The notes beneath the pieces are model-generated. The model saw only the letters and a list, made by a program, of their open reading frames with translations, was not told where the DNA came from and ran no database searches. 64,000 nt of DNA from Bryobacter aggregatus MPL3. GTDB taxonomy: Bacteria > Acidobacteriota > Terriglobia > Bryobacterales > Bryobacteraceae. The stretch's first letter is position 1, and each line of letters starts with the position of its first letter. Location of the stretch: contig NZ_JNIF01000003.1 in the NCBI RefSeq assembly GCF_000702445.1, positions 3,100,001 through 3,164,000 of the forward strand, written 5' to 3'. Of this stretch, positions 26,292 to 34,708 are shown in pieces. The position numbers were made by a program, and so were the translations under genes.

Positions 26292-27400
26292 GTTTTACCG
26301 TTTCAACAATGGCCAGCTTGGCAACCTACATTGCCAAGAACAAGTTCAGCCCGAAGCCGGAGTGGCAGAAGACGGTGAAGACGGAGTACGATTCCTCGAA
26401 TCCTTTCCGCATCATTCACACGCGCTTCGGTGAGAATCCGGACAAGAAACCACACCCGCTGATCAACAAGCGCTTCCCGCTGGTTCTCCAGTTGGAGCCC
26501 TTGCACGCTTGCAATCTCACCTGCACCGGCTGTGGCCGCATCCGGGAATACGAGTCCACAATCACCCAGCAGTTGTCTCTCGAGCAGTGCCTCAAGGCCT
26601 CCGACGAGTGCAATGCGCCCGTGGTCGCCATCTGCGGTGGTGAGCCGATGCTCTACGCCCAGTTGCCGCAATTGGTGGAAGCGCTGATCGCACGTGGCCG
26701 TCTGGTCATCCTCTGCACCAATGGCATGTTCATCGCGAAGAAGCTGCACCAGTACAAGCCCCACGACAACCTCTTCTTCAATGTCCATCTCGATGGCATG
26801 GAGAAGAACCACGACATCGCTGTCGAGCGCGAAGGCGTCTTCAAGTTGGCGATGGAAGGCATCCGCGCCGCCAAGGCTGGTGGCTACAAGGTCTGCACCA
26901 ACACAACGGTCTACAAAGAGACCGACATGAACGAACTGCTTGAGATGTTCGAAATGCTCCAGACCCTCAAGGTCGACGGACATAGCATCTCGCCCGCCTA
27001 CGGCTACTCGGCGGTCAACGATCGCGAGATCTTCATGACCCGCGAAGACATCCTCGAAAAGTTCGCCGGCTTTAACAAGAAGTTCTCGAAGATCAAGTTC
27101 AACAACTCGCCGGTCTACCTCGAATTCCTCGAAGGCCAGCGCGATCTCCCCTGTACGGCCTGGGGCAACCCCACCTACAACATCAAAGGCTGGAAAGGCC
27201 CGTGCTACCTGATTACGGACGGCCACTACAACACCTTTGAAGAGCTCATGACCAAGACTCCCTGGGAGAACTACGGCCATGGTGCGGACCCGCGCTGCGA
27301 CCATTGCATGGTCCACTGTGGCTACGAGCCTTCTGCTGCCATGGGGATCAACTCCAAGTGGCAGGACGCCTTCACCTATCTGGGCTGGATGATCAAGTAA
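26288..27400 (+). CDS. hpnH: Hopanoid biosynthesis radical SAM protein HpnH
   Basis: The 370-aa product has the radical SAM cysteines at 75, 79 and 82 (CNLTCTGC), the GGEPM motif and a C-terminal Cys-rich SPASM-like end (CDHCMVHCGYEPS). HpnH joins a 5'-deoxyadenosyl radical to diploptene, giving adenosylhopane, the first step in side-chain extension. It directly follows shc with a 4-bp overlap. Confidence 0.95.
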   Translation: MSFTVSTMASLATYIAKNKFSPKPEWQKTVKTEYDSSNPFRIIHTRFGENPDKKPHPLINKRFPLVLQLEPLHACNLTCTGCGRIREYESTITQQLSLEQCLKASDECNAPVVAICGGEPMLYAQLPQLVEALIARGRLVILCTNGMFIAKKLHQYKPHDNLFFNVHLDGMEKNHDIAVEREGVFKLAMEGIRAAKAGGYKVCTNTTVYKETDMNELLEMFEMLQTLKVDGHSISPAYGYSAVNDREIFMTREDILEKFAGFNKKFSKIKFNNSPVYLEFLEGQRDLPCTAWGNPTYNIKGWKGPCYLITDGHYNTFEELMTKTPWENYGHGADPRCDHCMVHCGYEPSAAMGINSKWQDAFTYLGWMIK

Positions 27401-27402
27401 GA

Positions 27403-28359
27403 GTGCCGCGAGCCCTGGTTACCGGCGCCACCGGTTTCGTAGGGTGGCACGTTGCAAAGCAGTTGCGAGAGCGCGGATGGGAAGTCCGCGCTCTTTCGCG
27501 TTCGTCAAAAATTCCCGAGTTGGATGTCGAAACCGTCCGGGGAGACTTGCGTGACGCCGCCTCTCTCACCGCAGCCGCCGCCGGCTGTGAACGCGTCTTC
27601 CACGTCGCGGCCGACTATCGCCTCTGGACCGCGAATCCCGCAGAGATGTACGCCTCAAACGTCGAAGGCACGCGCAATCTGATTGCCGCCTCTAAGAACG
27701 CTGAGCGCATCGTCTATTGCTCGACAGTGGGCGCTGTCGGCATGCGCAAAAATCTCATTGCCGACGAGGCCTCGCCGGTCTCGGTCGACGACATGAAAGG
27801 CCACTACAAGCGCTCCAAGTTCCTTGCCGAGCAAGTGGTAATGGAGGCAGGCCGCAAGGGTGTTCCGATCGTCATCGTCAATCCCACCACGCCAATTGGC
27901 GATCATGATTTCAAACCCACGCCCACCGGCAAGGTAATCGTTGATTTCCTTGCAGGCCGCATCCCGGCCTACATCGACACCGGATTGAACTACGTGGACG
28001 TCCAAGACGTTGCCGCAGGCCATCTTCTTGCCGCTGAGCGAGGCAGGGTCGGCGAGCGCTACATCCTCGGCAGCGAGAACCTCACGCTCAAGCAGATGCT
28101 GGACCGTCTGGCGATTCCCGCGGGCAAACCGGCACCCATCGTCCAGGTCCCCTACGCCCTGGCCTACGCCGCCGCGTTTTGCTCCACCACCTGGTCCAGG
28201 ATTACGGGCCAACATCCCGGCATTCCGCTCGATGGCGTGCGCTATGCGCACATCAAGATGTGGGTGAGTCATCAGAAAGCGGCTACCGAACTCGGCTATG
28301 CGCCCAAGCCTGTAGACGACGCACTCCGCCGTGCCGTGGAATGGGTGCGCCATGGATAA
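27403..28359 (+). CDS. hpnA: Hopanoid-associated sugar epimerase/dehydrogenase HpnA
   Basis: The start is GTG 27403, two bases after the hpnH stop; it gives MPRALVTGATGFVGWHVAKQ, the Rossmann motif of the extended SDR family. Further family marks are the Ser-Tyr/Lys region (VYCSTVGAVG and GHYKRSKFLAEQ) and NPTTPIGDHDFKPTPTGK. HpnA is a consistent member of hopanoid clusters, believed to modify the sugar-like side chain or its head group; its exact reaction is not settled. The longer ORF from 27304 only adds codons overlapping hpnH. Confidence 0.92.
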   Translation: MPRALVTGATGFVGWHVAKQLRERGWEVRALSRSSKIPELDVETVRGDLRDAASLTAAAAGCERVFHVAADYRLWTANPAEMYASNVEGTRNLIAASKNAERIVYCSTVGAVGMRKNLIADEASPVSVDDMKGHYKRSKFLAEQVVMEAGRKGVPIVIVNPTTPIGDHDFKPTPTGKVIVDFLAGRIPAYIDTGLNYVDVQDVAAGHLLAAERGRVGERYILGSENLTLKQMLDRLAIPAGKPAPIVQVPYALAYAAAFCSTTWSRITGQHPGIPLDGVRYAHIKMWVSHQKAATELGYAPKPVDDALRRAVEWVRHG

Positions 28360-28966
28360 AATTCTGGTGCTCTGCGCGATGGGGCTTGAAGCGAAGGCCG
28401 TCCCGGCGAGGTACCAAACCATCGTGACAGGCGTCGGCTTTCGCAACGCGCAGCGCAGTGCCGCCGAAGCGATCCAACGCTATCGTCCGGATCTGGTACT
28501 GTCCATCGGCACCTGCGGCGCCCTGGACCCTCGTCTCGAACTGGGTACTGTCCTCAGCCCTTCGGCGATCCTGTCGCCAATCGGCAACTTCAACTGTCTG
28601 CGTCTCGAGGCGCAGGACGCCGTGCTCTACTCGCAGGACCGCGTCGCGGTCACCGTCGCCGACAAGCGTGCCCTCCACGGCAAGGGTGCTTCGGTGGTGG
28701 ACATGGAAGCCGCAGTCATCGCGCGAGAAGCCGCAAAGGCCGGCGTGCAGTTTGGCTGTTTGAAGGCCGTGAGCGATCTGGCCAGCGAAGATCTGCCACT
28801 GGATTTCAATTTGTATCGGGGACCGAACGGCGACTTCCGGAACTCCCGGATCGCATTTGCTGGCATCATGAAGATTGGGGCTCTCATGCGATTGCAACAA
28901 CAATCGAAAATGGCAGCCCGGCAGCTCGGAGAAGCGATTGACCACGCTATCGCAAACATTACCTAA
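28352..28966 (+). CDS. hpnG: Nucleoside phosphorylase-family protein, adenosylhopane nucleosidase HpnG
   Basis: From ATG 28352 the 204-aa product is a small MTA/SAH-nucleosidase-type phosphorylase: MDKILVLCAMGLEAKAVPAR, VLSIGTCGALDP, VVDMEAAVIAREA and the final KAVSDLASEDLP Asp. In hopanoid clusters this family (HpnG) removes adenine from adenosylhopane to give ribosylhopane. Identification as hpnG rests on the position between hpnA and the dehydrogenases. The start overlaps the hpnA stop by 8 bp. Confidence 0.88.
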   Translation: MDKILVLCAMGLEAKAVPARYQTIVTGVGFRNAQRSAAEAIQRYRPDLVLSIGTCGALDPRLELGTVLSPSAILSPIGNFNCLRLEAQDAVLYSQDRVAVTVADKRALHGKGASVVDMEAAVIAREAAKAGVQFGCLKAVSDLASEDLPLDFNLYRGPNGDFRNSRIAFAGIMKIGALMRLQQQSKMAARQLGEAIDHAIANIT

Positions 28967-28970
28967 CACC

Positions 28971-30023
28971 ATGCGCGCGGCTGTGTACCGCGGAAAGCAA
29001 AAGGTTGAAATTGAAGAGATTCCTGTGCCGTCAATTGGGCCAGGTGAGATTCTCATTGAAGTCGAAGCCTGTGGCATCTGCCACACGGACTTGAAGAAGA
29101 TCGAATACGGCTTGCTCGAGCCGCCACGCATCTTTGGCCACGAAACCGCGGGCCGCGTCGCCGCCATTGGCGAAGGTGTCACCAAGTTCGCGGTCGGCGA
29201 CAAAGTGATCGCCTTCCACCACATTCCATGCAGTAAATGTTTTTATTGCGAGCGCAAGCTCTACGCCCAATGCGCCGGATATAAGACCGTTGGCATCACC
29301 GCTGGTTATGAAGCCGCCGGTGGCGGCTATGCGCAGTACGCTCGCGTCATGCCTTGGATCGTCGAACGTGGGGTTGAGAAGATCCCTGATGGTGTTTCTT
29401 TTGAGCAGGCCAGCTTTGTTGAACCGGTCAACACCTGCCACAAGGGCATCGAGCAGTCCGGCGTCCGCAAGGGCGATCTCGCGCTCGTGCTCGGCCAGGG
29501 TCCCATCGGATTGATCTTCACCATGCTGCTGAAGCACCGCGGTATCGACACGATCACAACAGACACCATGCCCACGCGCCGTGCAAAGTCTTTGCATTTC
29601 GGCGCCCTCCAGGCTCTCGATCCCTTGCAGGAAGACCTGCCCGCAGCCGCCAAGGCTGCCACCGAAGGCCGGGGTGCGGATGTTGTCTTCGTGGCAGCTA
29701 GCGCTCCTGGGATTGTCGAGCAGGCCATCCGTGCCACTCGTCCCGGGGCAACCATTGTTTTGTTTGCCCAGACTTCAGAAAAAGAGAGAATCGATATCTC
29801 TGGGGCCGACATCTGCAAAGATGAAAGAGTGCTGATGGGCGCTTATTCGGCTGACGTTGACTTGCAAGCGGAATCCGCTAGGCTGGTATTCTCAGGAGAG
29901 ATCCCTGTCGCGGAGTTGGTGACCCATACTTTTCCGTTACCCCAGATCATTAAAGGCGTTCAACTCGCCACCCATCCGGATGCGGAATCACTGAAAATAG
30001 TGATACAGCCTCAGAGAGTCTAG
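28971..30023 (+). CDS. Zinc-dependent medium-chain alcohol dehydrogenase, hopanoid cluster copy 1
   Basis: From ATG 28971 the product has 350 aa. Catalytic zinc ligands are Cys in ACGICHTDL and the His-Glu of FGHETAGRV; the structural zinc site is PCSKCFYCERKLYAQC (four Cys). The coenzyme-binding region has VLGQGPIGLIFTML. Such enzymes reduce aldehydes or ketones or oxidise alcohols with NAD(P)H. It lies 4 bp after hpnG and is followed 27 bp later by a second enzyme of the same family. The location right after the ribosylhopane-forming enzyme suggests a substrate within the hopanoid side chain, an inference. The upstream ORF extension to 28875 overlaps hpnG and is not used. Confidence 0.9.
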   Translation: MRAAVYRGKQKVEIEEIPVPSIGPGEILIEVEACGICHTDLKKIEYGLLEPPRIFGHETAGRVAAIGEGVTKFAVGDKVIAFHHIPCSKCFYCERKLYAQCAGYKTVGITAGYEAAGGGYAQYARVMPWIVERGVEKIPDGVSFEQASFVEPVNTCHKGIEQSGVRKGDLALVLGQGPIGLIFTMLLKHRGIDTITTDTMPTRRAKSLHFGALQALDPLQEDLPAAAKAATEGRGADVVFVAASAPGIVEQAIRATRPGATIVLFAQTSEKERIDISGADICKDERVLMGAYSADVDLQAESARLVFSGEIPVAELVTHTFPLPQIIKGVQLATHPDAESLKIVIQPQRV

Positions 30024-30050
30024 AGAATAAGGACAGAGAAACAGAGCTTC

Positions 30051-31091
30051 GTGAAGAACGAGATGCTGGCAGCCGTCTTATACGGCAAGGAACACGTAGA
30101 GATCGAGAAAGTTGCTGTGCCCCAGTTAGGCGACGGTGATGTTCTGGTGCGTGTCCGTGCTGCGCTCACTTGCGGAACCGACGTCAAAGTATTTCACCGT
30201 GGCTACCACGCGCGCATGATTGTGCCGCCTGCTTTGTTTGGTCACGAGTTGGCTGGTGATGTTGTGGAAGTGGGCAAGAGCGTACGCGGATTCCGTCCTG
30301 GACAGCGCGTCGTCGCGGCAAACTCCGCACCCTGCGGCGAATGCTTCTATTGCAAGCGGCACAACGAGAATCTCTGCGAGAACCTTCTATTCAACAACGG
30401 CGCTTACGCCGAATTCATTCGGATCCCGTCGCGGATTGTAGAAAAGAACCTGTACGAGATCCCGGAGCATGTGGCCTATCAGGACGCGGCGCTTGTCGAA
30501 CCTCTAGCCTGCGTCATCCGCGGCATCGATGAGACCGGCGTGAAGGCTGGCGACACGGTGGTCGTCATCGGCGTCGGGCCAATTGGCCTGATGTTTGTCC
30601 GCCTGCTGGCCTTGCGCAATTGCCGCGTGATTGCGGTAGGCCGCCGTCGGCCGCAGCTCGATCGGGCCGCGCAGTTAGGCGCGCATCTTACGCTTTCCAC
30701 CAACGACGAGAAAGATATTGTTGCTGCCGTGCGCCGCGAAACCGCGGGCTACGGTGCCGATGTGGTGATTGAAGCCGTCGGTCTGCCAGAAACCTGGCAG
30801 CAGGCAATCCAGATGCTGCGCCGTGGCGGCGTGGCAAACTTCTTCGGTGGCTGCCCGGCCGACACGCAGGTTTGTCTCGACACGCAGTTGATGCACTATT
30901 CGGAGATCACCTGCACCGCCAGCTTCCACCACACGCCCGCCCATGTGCGCAAGGCGCTTGAAGCGGTGGTTGCCGGCTACATCACTGCTTATGATTTCGT
31001 GACGGGCGAGGAGCCCCTCAGCAATCTCAACGAAGTGCTGACGCACCAGTTGCACCAGAATGGCGCCGTCAAAACAGCCATCATTCCTTAG
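30051..31091 (+). CDS. Zinc-dependent medium-chain alcohol dehydrogenase, hopanoid cluster copy 2
   Basis: The 346-aa product starts at GTG 30051 (ATG 30063 is also in frame). It shows LTCGTDVKVFHRG and LFGHELAGDVVEVG for the catalytic zinc, APCGECFYCKRHNENLC for the structural zinc, and VVIGVGPIGLMFVRLL for NAD(P) binding. It is a distant paralogue of the preceding gene rather than a recent copy. Two adjacent, diverged family members could act in sequence or form a hetero-oligomer. It precedes hpnC. Confidence 0.9.
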   Translation: MKNEMLAAVLYGKEHVEIEKVAVPQLGDGDVLVRVRAALTCGTDVKVFHRGYHARMIVPPALFGHELAGDVVEVGKSVRGFRPGQRVVAANSAPCGECFYCKRHNENLCENLLFNNGAYAEFIRIPSRIVEKNLYEIPEHVAYQDAALVEPLACVIRGIDETGVKAGDTVVVIGVGPIGLMFVRLLALRNCRVIAVGRRRPQLDRAAQLGAHLTLSTNDEKDIVAAVRRETAGYGADVVIEAVGLPETWQQAIQMLRRGGVANFFGGCPADTQVCLDTQLMHYSEITCTASFHHTPAHVRKALEAVVAGYITAYDFVTGEEPLSNLNEVLTHQLHQNGAVKTAIIP

Positions 31092-31122
31092 TCCAGCCGC
31101 GTTCGTACGCGATACGAACTCG

Positions 31123-32037
31123 ATGGAGCGCCGCTGGAGCTACGAGGAATCGCTTGCCTACACGCGTTGGATCTCCACCAGCCACTACGAGAACTTCCAC
31201 GTCGTCAGCTTCCTGCTGCCGCAGGAACTACACCAGGATTTCTATAACGTCTATGCCTTCTGCCGCTGGGCCGATGATCTGGGTGACGAGATCGGCGATG
31301 TCCAGGAGTCGCTGCGCCTCTTGCGCTGGTGGCGCGGCATGCCGGCCACCCATCCGGTCTTCATCGCGCTCCAGCCTACCATTGAGGCCCGGCGTCTGCC
31401 CCTCGATTGCTTCACCAATCTGATCACCGCCTTTGAGCACGATCAGATCGTCACGCGCTACCAGAACTGGGACGAAGTGCTCGCCTATTGCGTGAACTCG
31501 GCCAACCCCGTTGGCCGTCTGGTGCTTGCGCTGTGTGGCTATCACGATGAAGATCGTGCCCGTCTGAGCGACTTCACCTGTACCGGCCTGCAGTTGGCAA
31601 ACTTCTGGCAGGACGTTCGGGTCGATGTCGGCAAGAGCCGCATCTATCTGCCGCTCGACCTGCTCGCCCGGCATGGCGTGACCGAAGCGGAAATCCTCAA
31701 CCTCGAGCAAAGCCCGCGCTTTGAAGCCGCCATGCACGAAGCCGTGGCCTATGCGCGCACTTTCTTTGAGCGCGGCCTGCCGCTGATTCCCACCCTTGAT
31801 GCCCGCTTGTCGCTCGACATCGAACTCTTCTCGCGCGGCGGCCAGGCCATCCTCGACAAGATCGCATCGCAAGGCTACCGTGTGCTCGAGGCGCGGCCCA
31901 AAATCACCAAGCCCGAAAGAGTGCTTCTCCTGCTCCAATGCCTCCTGCGCTGGAGCAAGAACCGGATAGCTGGCAAGCGGCCCGTGCCCGTACTCTCGAG
32001 CTATGAGCCAAGCCACCCGCCCCGTCTCAAACCCTGA
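31123..32037 (+). CDS. hpnC: Squalene synthase HpnC (hydroxysqualene-forming)
   Basis: From ATG 31123 the product is 304 aa and starts MERRWSYEESLAYTRWISTS, then HYENFHVVSFLLPQ, the HpnC signature. Trans-isoprenyl synthase aspartate motifs are present (YAFCRWADDLGDE and FWQDVRVDVGKSR). In the HpnCDE route HpnD joins two FPP to presqualene diphosphate, HpnC converts that to hydroxysqualene, and HpnE reduces it to squalene. The ORF extends upstream to 31060, but those codons overlap the dehydrogenase gene. The next gene starts inside its last 35 bp. Confidence 0.93.
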   Translation: MERRWSYEESLAYTRWISTSHYENFHVVSFLLPQELHQDFYNVYAFCRWADDLGDEIGDVQESLRLLRWWRGMPATHPVFIALQPTIEARRLPLDCFTNLITAFEHDQIVTRYQNWDEVLAYCVNSANPVGRLVLALCGYHDEDRARLSDFTCTGLQLANFWQDVRVDVGKSRIYLPLDLLARHGVTEAEILNLEQSPRFEAAMHEAVAYARTFFERGLPLIPTLDARLSLDIELFSRGGQAILDKIASQGYRVLEARPKITKPERVLLLLQCLLRWSKNRIAGKRPVPVLSSYEPSHPPRLKP

Positions 32038-32902
32038 GGCGATCATGATTCCGATCGACCCGATCGCCTATCTCAGCCAATACCTCCGCGACCATTGCGA
32101 CGAAACCATCTCGCTTGACGACATGGCGCGCATCACCGGCTACAGCGCCTACCACCTGCAGCGCAAGTTCAAGGCGGCCCTCGGGGTCAGTCCCAAGCAA
32201 TTCCAGGCGCGCTGCCGCATGGAGCGCATGAAGTCCGCTCTACGCCATAATCAGCCGGTCACCACCGCCCTCTACGAGGCCGGCTTCGGTTCCGCCAGCC
32301 GTCTCTATGAGCGTGTGGATAGCGACCTCGGCATGACGCCCGCGCAATACAAAGCGCGCGGGAAGGGAATCGAGATCTCCTATGTCATCCTCGGCACCGT
32401 GCTCGGCAAAATCCTGATCGCCGCCACCGATCGCGGCCTCTGCAGCCTGCAGCTGGCTGATCGCGAATCAGAACTGCGCGCCGCGCTCCAGCTCGAATTC
32501 CCCGCCGCGCAACTTACTGAAACCCTCGCCCCCTTCGTGTCGCCCTTAAAGGACTGGCAAGAGGCCATAGAAGCATTTGTCGCCGGAAAGACCCTCGCCG
32601 CCGGCCTCCCGATGGACATCCGCGCCACGGCCTTCCAGGCGACCGTATGGCAGTATCTGCAGACCATTCCCGCCGGTGAAACCCGTTCCTATGCGGAAGT
32701 CGCTGCCGGCATCGGACACCCCACCGCCACCCGCGCCGTTGCCCGCGCCTGCGCCTCCAACCCGGTGGCCCTTGCCATCCCCTGCCACCGCGTCATCCGC
32801 AACAATGGCGAACTCGGCGGCTATCGCTGGGGCCTCAATCGAAAGCAGCGCCTGCTCGAGCTGGAAGCGCGAGATACTGACACTAGACCCGCTTCCCCGT
32901 GA
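32003..32902 (+). CDS. Ada-like protein: AraC-type HTH + methylated-DNA-protein cysteine methyltransferase
   Basis: The 299-aa product has an AraC-type double helix-turn-helix (about 20-118: SLDDMARITGYSAYHLQRKF, GFGSASRLYERVDSDLGMTP), then a methyltransferase domain whose acceptor is C261 in IPCHRVIRNNGELGGYRWG. It takes alkyl groups from O6-alkylguanine. The N-terminal zinc domain of E. coli Ada, which accepts methyl from phosphotriesters and switches the protein into an activator, is absent. The gene is wedged between hpnC and hpnD: its start lies in hpnC and its stop overlaps hpnD by 4 bp, so it is co-transcribed with hopanoid genes. ATG 32045 would give 285 aa. Confidence 0.9.
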   Translation: MSQATRPVSNPEAIMIPIDPIAYLSQYLRDHCDETISLDDMARITGYSAYHLQRKFKAALGVSPKQFQARCRMERMKSALRHNQPVTTALYEAGFGSASRLYERVDSDLGMTPAQYKARGKGIEISYVILGTVLGKILIAATDRGLCSLQLADRESELRAALQLEFPAAQLTETLAPFVSPLKDWQEAIEAFVAGKTLAAGLPMDIRATAFQATVWQYLQTIPAGETRSYAEVAAGIGHPTATRAVARACASNPVALAIPCHRVIRNNGELGGYRWGLNRKQRLLELEARDTDTRPASP

Positions 32903-33744
32903 TTTCTCTCTCCGACTCCTACGACTACTGCGTCCAAATTGCGCGCTCCCGCGCAAAGAACTTCTATTACTCCTTCCTCGTGCTGCCCAAGCCCAAGCGG
33001 CAGGCCATGTGCGCGGTCTATGCCTTCATGCGGGAGTGCGACGATTTGTCCGACGAGGCCGGCGCGACGCGTGGGGCCCTCGACCGCTGGCGCGAAGATC
33101 TCGACCGGGCCCTCGACGGCGACCTGCCCGCGCACCGCATCTGGCCGGCCTTTGCCGACACGGTGAACCGCTATCAGATCCCCCGTGCCTATCTGTACGA
33201 CATGATCGAAGGCGTCACCAGCGACCTCAGCTTCACCCAGCCGCCAAGCTTCGACGACCTCTATCGCTATTGCTACCGTGTTGCTAGCGTGGTTGGGCTC
33301 ACCATCACCCACATCTTCGGCTTTGAGCAACCCCGCACCCTCGAGATGGCCGAAAAGTGCGGCATCGCCTTCCAGTTGACCAACATCATCCGCGATGTCG
33401 GTGAGGATTCCGGCCTGGGCCGCTGCTATTTGCCGCTCGATCTGATGGAAAAGTACGGCGTGACACCCGCGGATCTGCAACAGCGCAGCGTCTCAGAACC
33501 CTTGCGCCTCTTGCTGCGCGATCTGGGCTCCCGCGCCCGCGCCTACTATGACTTCTCGCGGCCGATGATTGGCTTGGTCGGAAAGGATTCGCGCGGCAGC
33601 CTCTGGGCGCTGATCGAAATCTACTCGCGGCTCTTTGCGCGCATCGAAGCTTCCAATTTTGAAGTCCTGGCGGCGCGGCACCGGCTGCCCACCATCGAGA
33701 AATTGTGGATTGTGGTGCGGGCTACTCTTCCCACTTCGGGCTAG
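32899..33744 (+). CDS. hpnD: Presqualene diphosphate synthase HpnD
   Basis: The 281-aa product starts at GTG 32899, overlapping the ada-like stop. Trans-isoprenyl synthase motifs are YDYCVQIARSRAKNFYYSF, YAFMRECDDLSDEAG and FQLTNIIRDVGEDSGLGRCY. HpnD condenses two farnesyl diphosphates to presqualene diphosphate. It ends the ten-gene run; its 3' end overlaps the convergent RDD gene by 23 bp. No hpnE flavoprotein gene follows. Confidence 0.93.
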   Translation: MISLSDSYDYCVQIARSRAKNFYYSFLVLPKPKRQAMCAVYAFMRECDDLSDEAGATRGALDRWREDLDRALDGDLPAHRIWPAFADTVNRYQIPRAYLYDMIEGVTSDLSFTQPPSFDDLYRYCYRVASVVGLTITHIFGFEQPRTLEMAEKCGIAFQLTNIIRDVGEDSGLGRCYLPLDLMEKYGVTPADLQQRSVSEPLRLLLRDLGSRARAYYDFSRPMIGLVGKDSRGSLWALIEIYSRLFARIEASNFEVLAARHRLPTIEKLWIVVRATLPTSG

Positions 33745-34561
33745 GGAAGGTCTTGGTGATGTGATCGTGCCAGGTGAGCTTCTCTTCGTCAAACAGGCAC
33801 CAGGCCAGGCCCACACCGAGTGAGCAGAAGCTGACGATACTCACCAGCAAGCGCATCAGTCGCTCTTCCCGGCGAGGCCGCTGGCCATCAAAGTTCAGCA
33901 GACGCAGTTGCACAGCCGCCATGCCCGGGGAATCGCCATCGCCGATGGCCCAGAGCACCTTATAGAGCAGGGCGACAAAGATGGTGACTCCTGCATAGGC
34001 GCCCAGATCCAATTTGGCCAGCCCAAAGCTACCGCCGGCAAAGTAATAGATGCCAAGCAGAATGCCCACGCCGATTGCGATCATGGCCGCGTCATAGGCG
34101 GCGGCCATGGCCCGGTGTGCGGGCATCGCGACAGGAGCGTTGGTATAGACCACAGGCTCAATGCGGCGAGTCTCGACATGCTCTTCGGCAAAGGCAAGTT
34201 CTTTCTGCACCTCAGCCGATTGGCCTTCTTCAATGCCGAGCCGCTCGTTGTAGCGCTGCTTGGAGCGTGTTTTGGCGTTGCGATCGCTGGTCGAGCGCGC
34301 AATCTTGGCTGCCTCTGGCGAAATGGACTCAAACGGAATGACGCGTTTGGCTTCCTGTACCGGAAAAAGCCGGGATTGGATGGGTTGACGGGAGCGGTGA
34401 TCCTCGGCGGCTAGATGCTCCTCAAGAATCTCGAGCTTGGGCGCGGCGCTGCCGTGGCTTTCCGGAACGAGGACAGGACCATGGCCGGACAGACGGCGCC
34501 CACAGAGTTGGCAGCGTAAGTCTTCGCTTGGATTGTCGCTACCGCAATAGCCGCACTTCAT
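33722..34561 (-). CDS. RDD-family membrane protein with N-terminal zinc ribbon
   Basis: From ATG 34561 (MKCGYCGSDNPSEDLRCQLC) the product is 279 aa. The first 25 residues are a four-cysteine zinc ribbon (CGYC, CQLC), a charged linker follows, and the C-terminal ~130 residues contain four hydrophobic segments with the RDD signature (RAMAAAYDAAMIAIGVGILL, then GMAAVQLRLLNFDG and TWHDHITKTF). RDD proteins are poorly understood and some act as transporters. ATG 34573 is an alternative start; AGGAAGG sits just upstream of both. Confidence 0.78.
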   Translation of the reverse strand: MKCGYCGSDNPSEDLRCQLCGRRLSGHGPVLVPESHGSAAPKLEILEEHLAAEDHRSRQPIQSRLFPVQEAKRVIPFESISPEAAKIARSTSDRNAKTRSKQRYNERLGIEEGQSAEVQKELAFAEEHVETRRIEPVVYTNAPVAMPAHRAMAAAYDAAMIAIGVGILLGIYYFAGGSFGLAKLDLGAYAGVTIFVALLYKVLWAIGDGDSPGMAAVQLRLLNFDGQRPRREERLMRLLVSIVSFCSLGVGLAWCLFDEEKLTWHDHITKTFPSPKWEE

Positions 34562-34708
34562 ACGCCAAACCATTCCTTCCTCATCGGATTCTGAGTCCCC
34601 AGCCTTTAGGATCGCTCGGTTGTGTACCCTGCGTCCAGCTTGATAAGCTGAGCGTTGAGCTGTCAAACGATTCCACCCAAGCGCCTCTCTTATTTGCTTA
34701 ACACGTAT

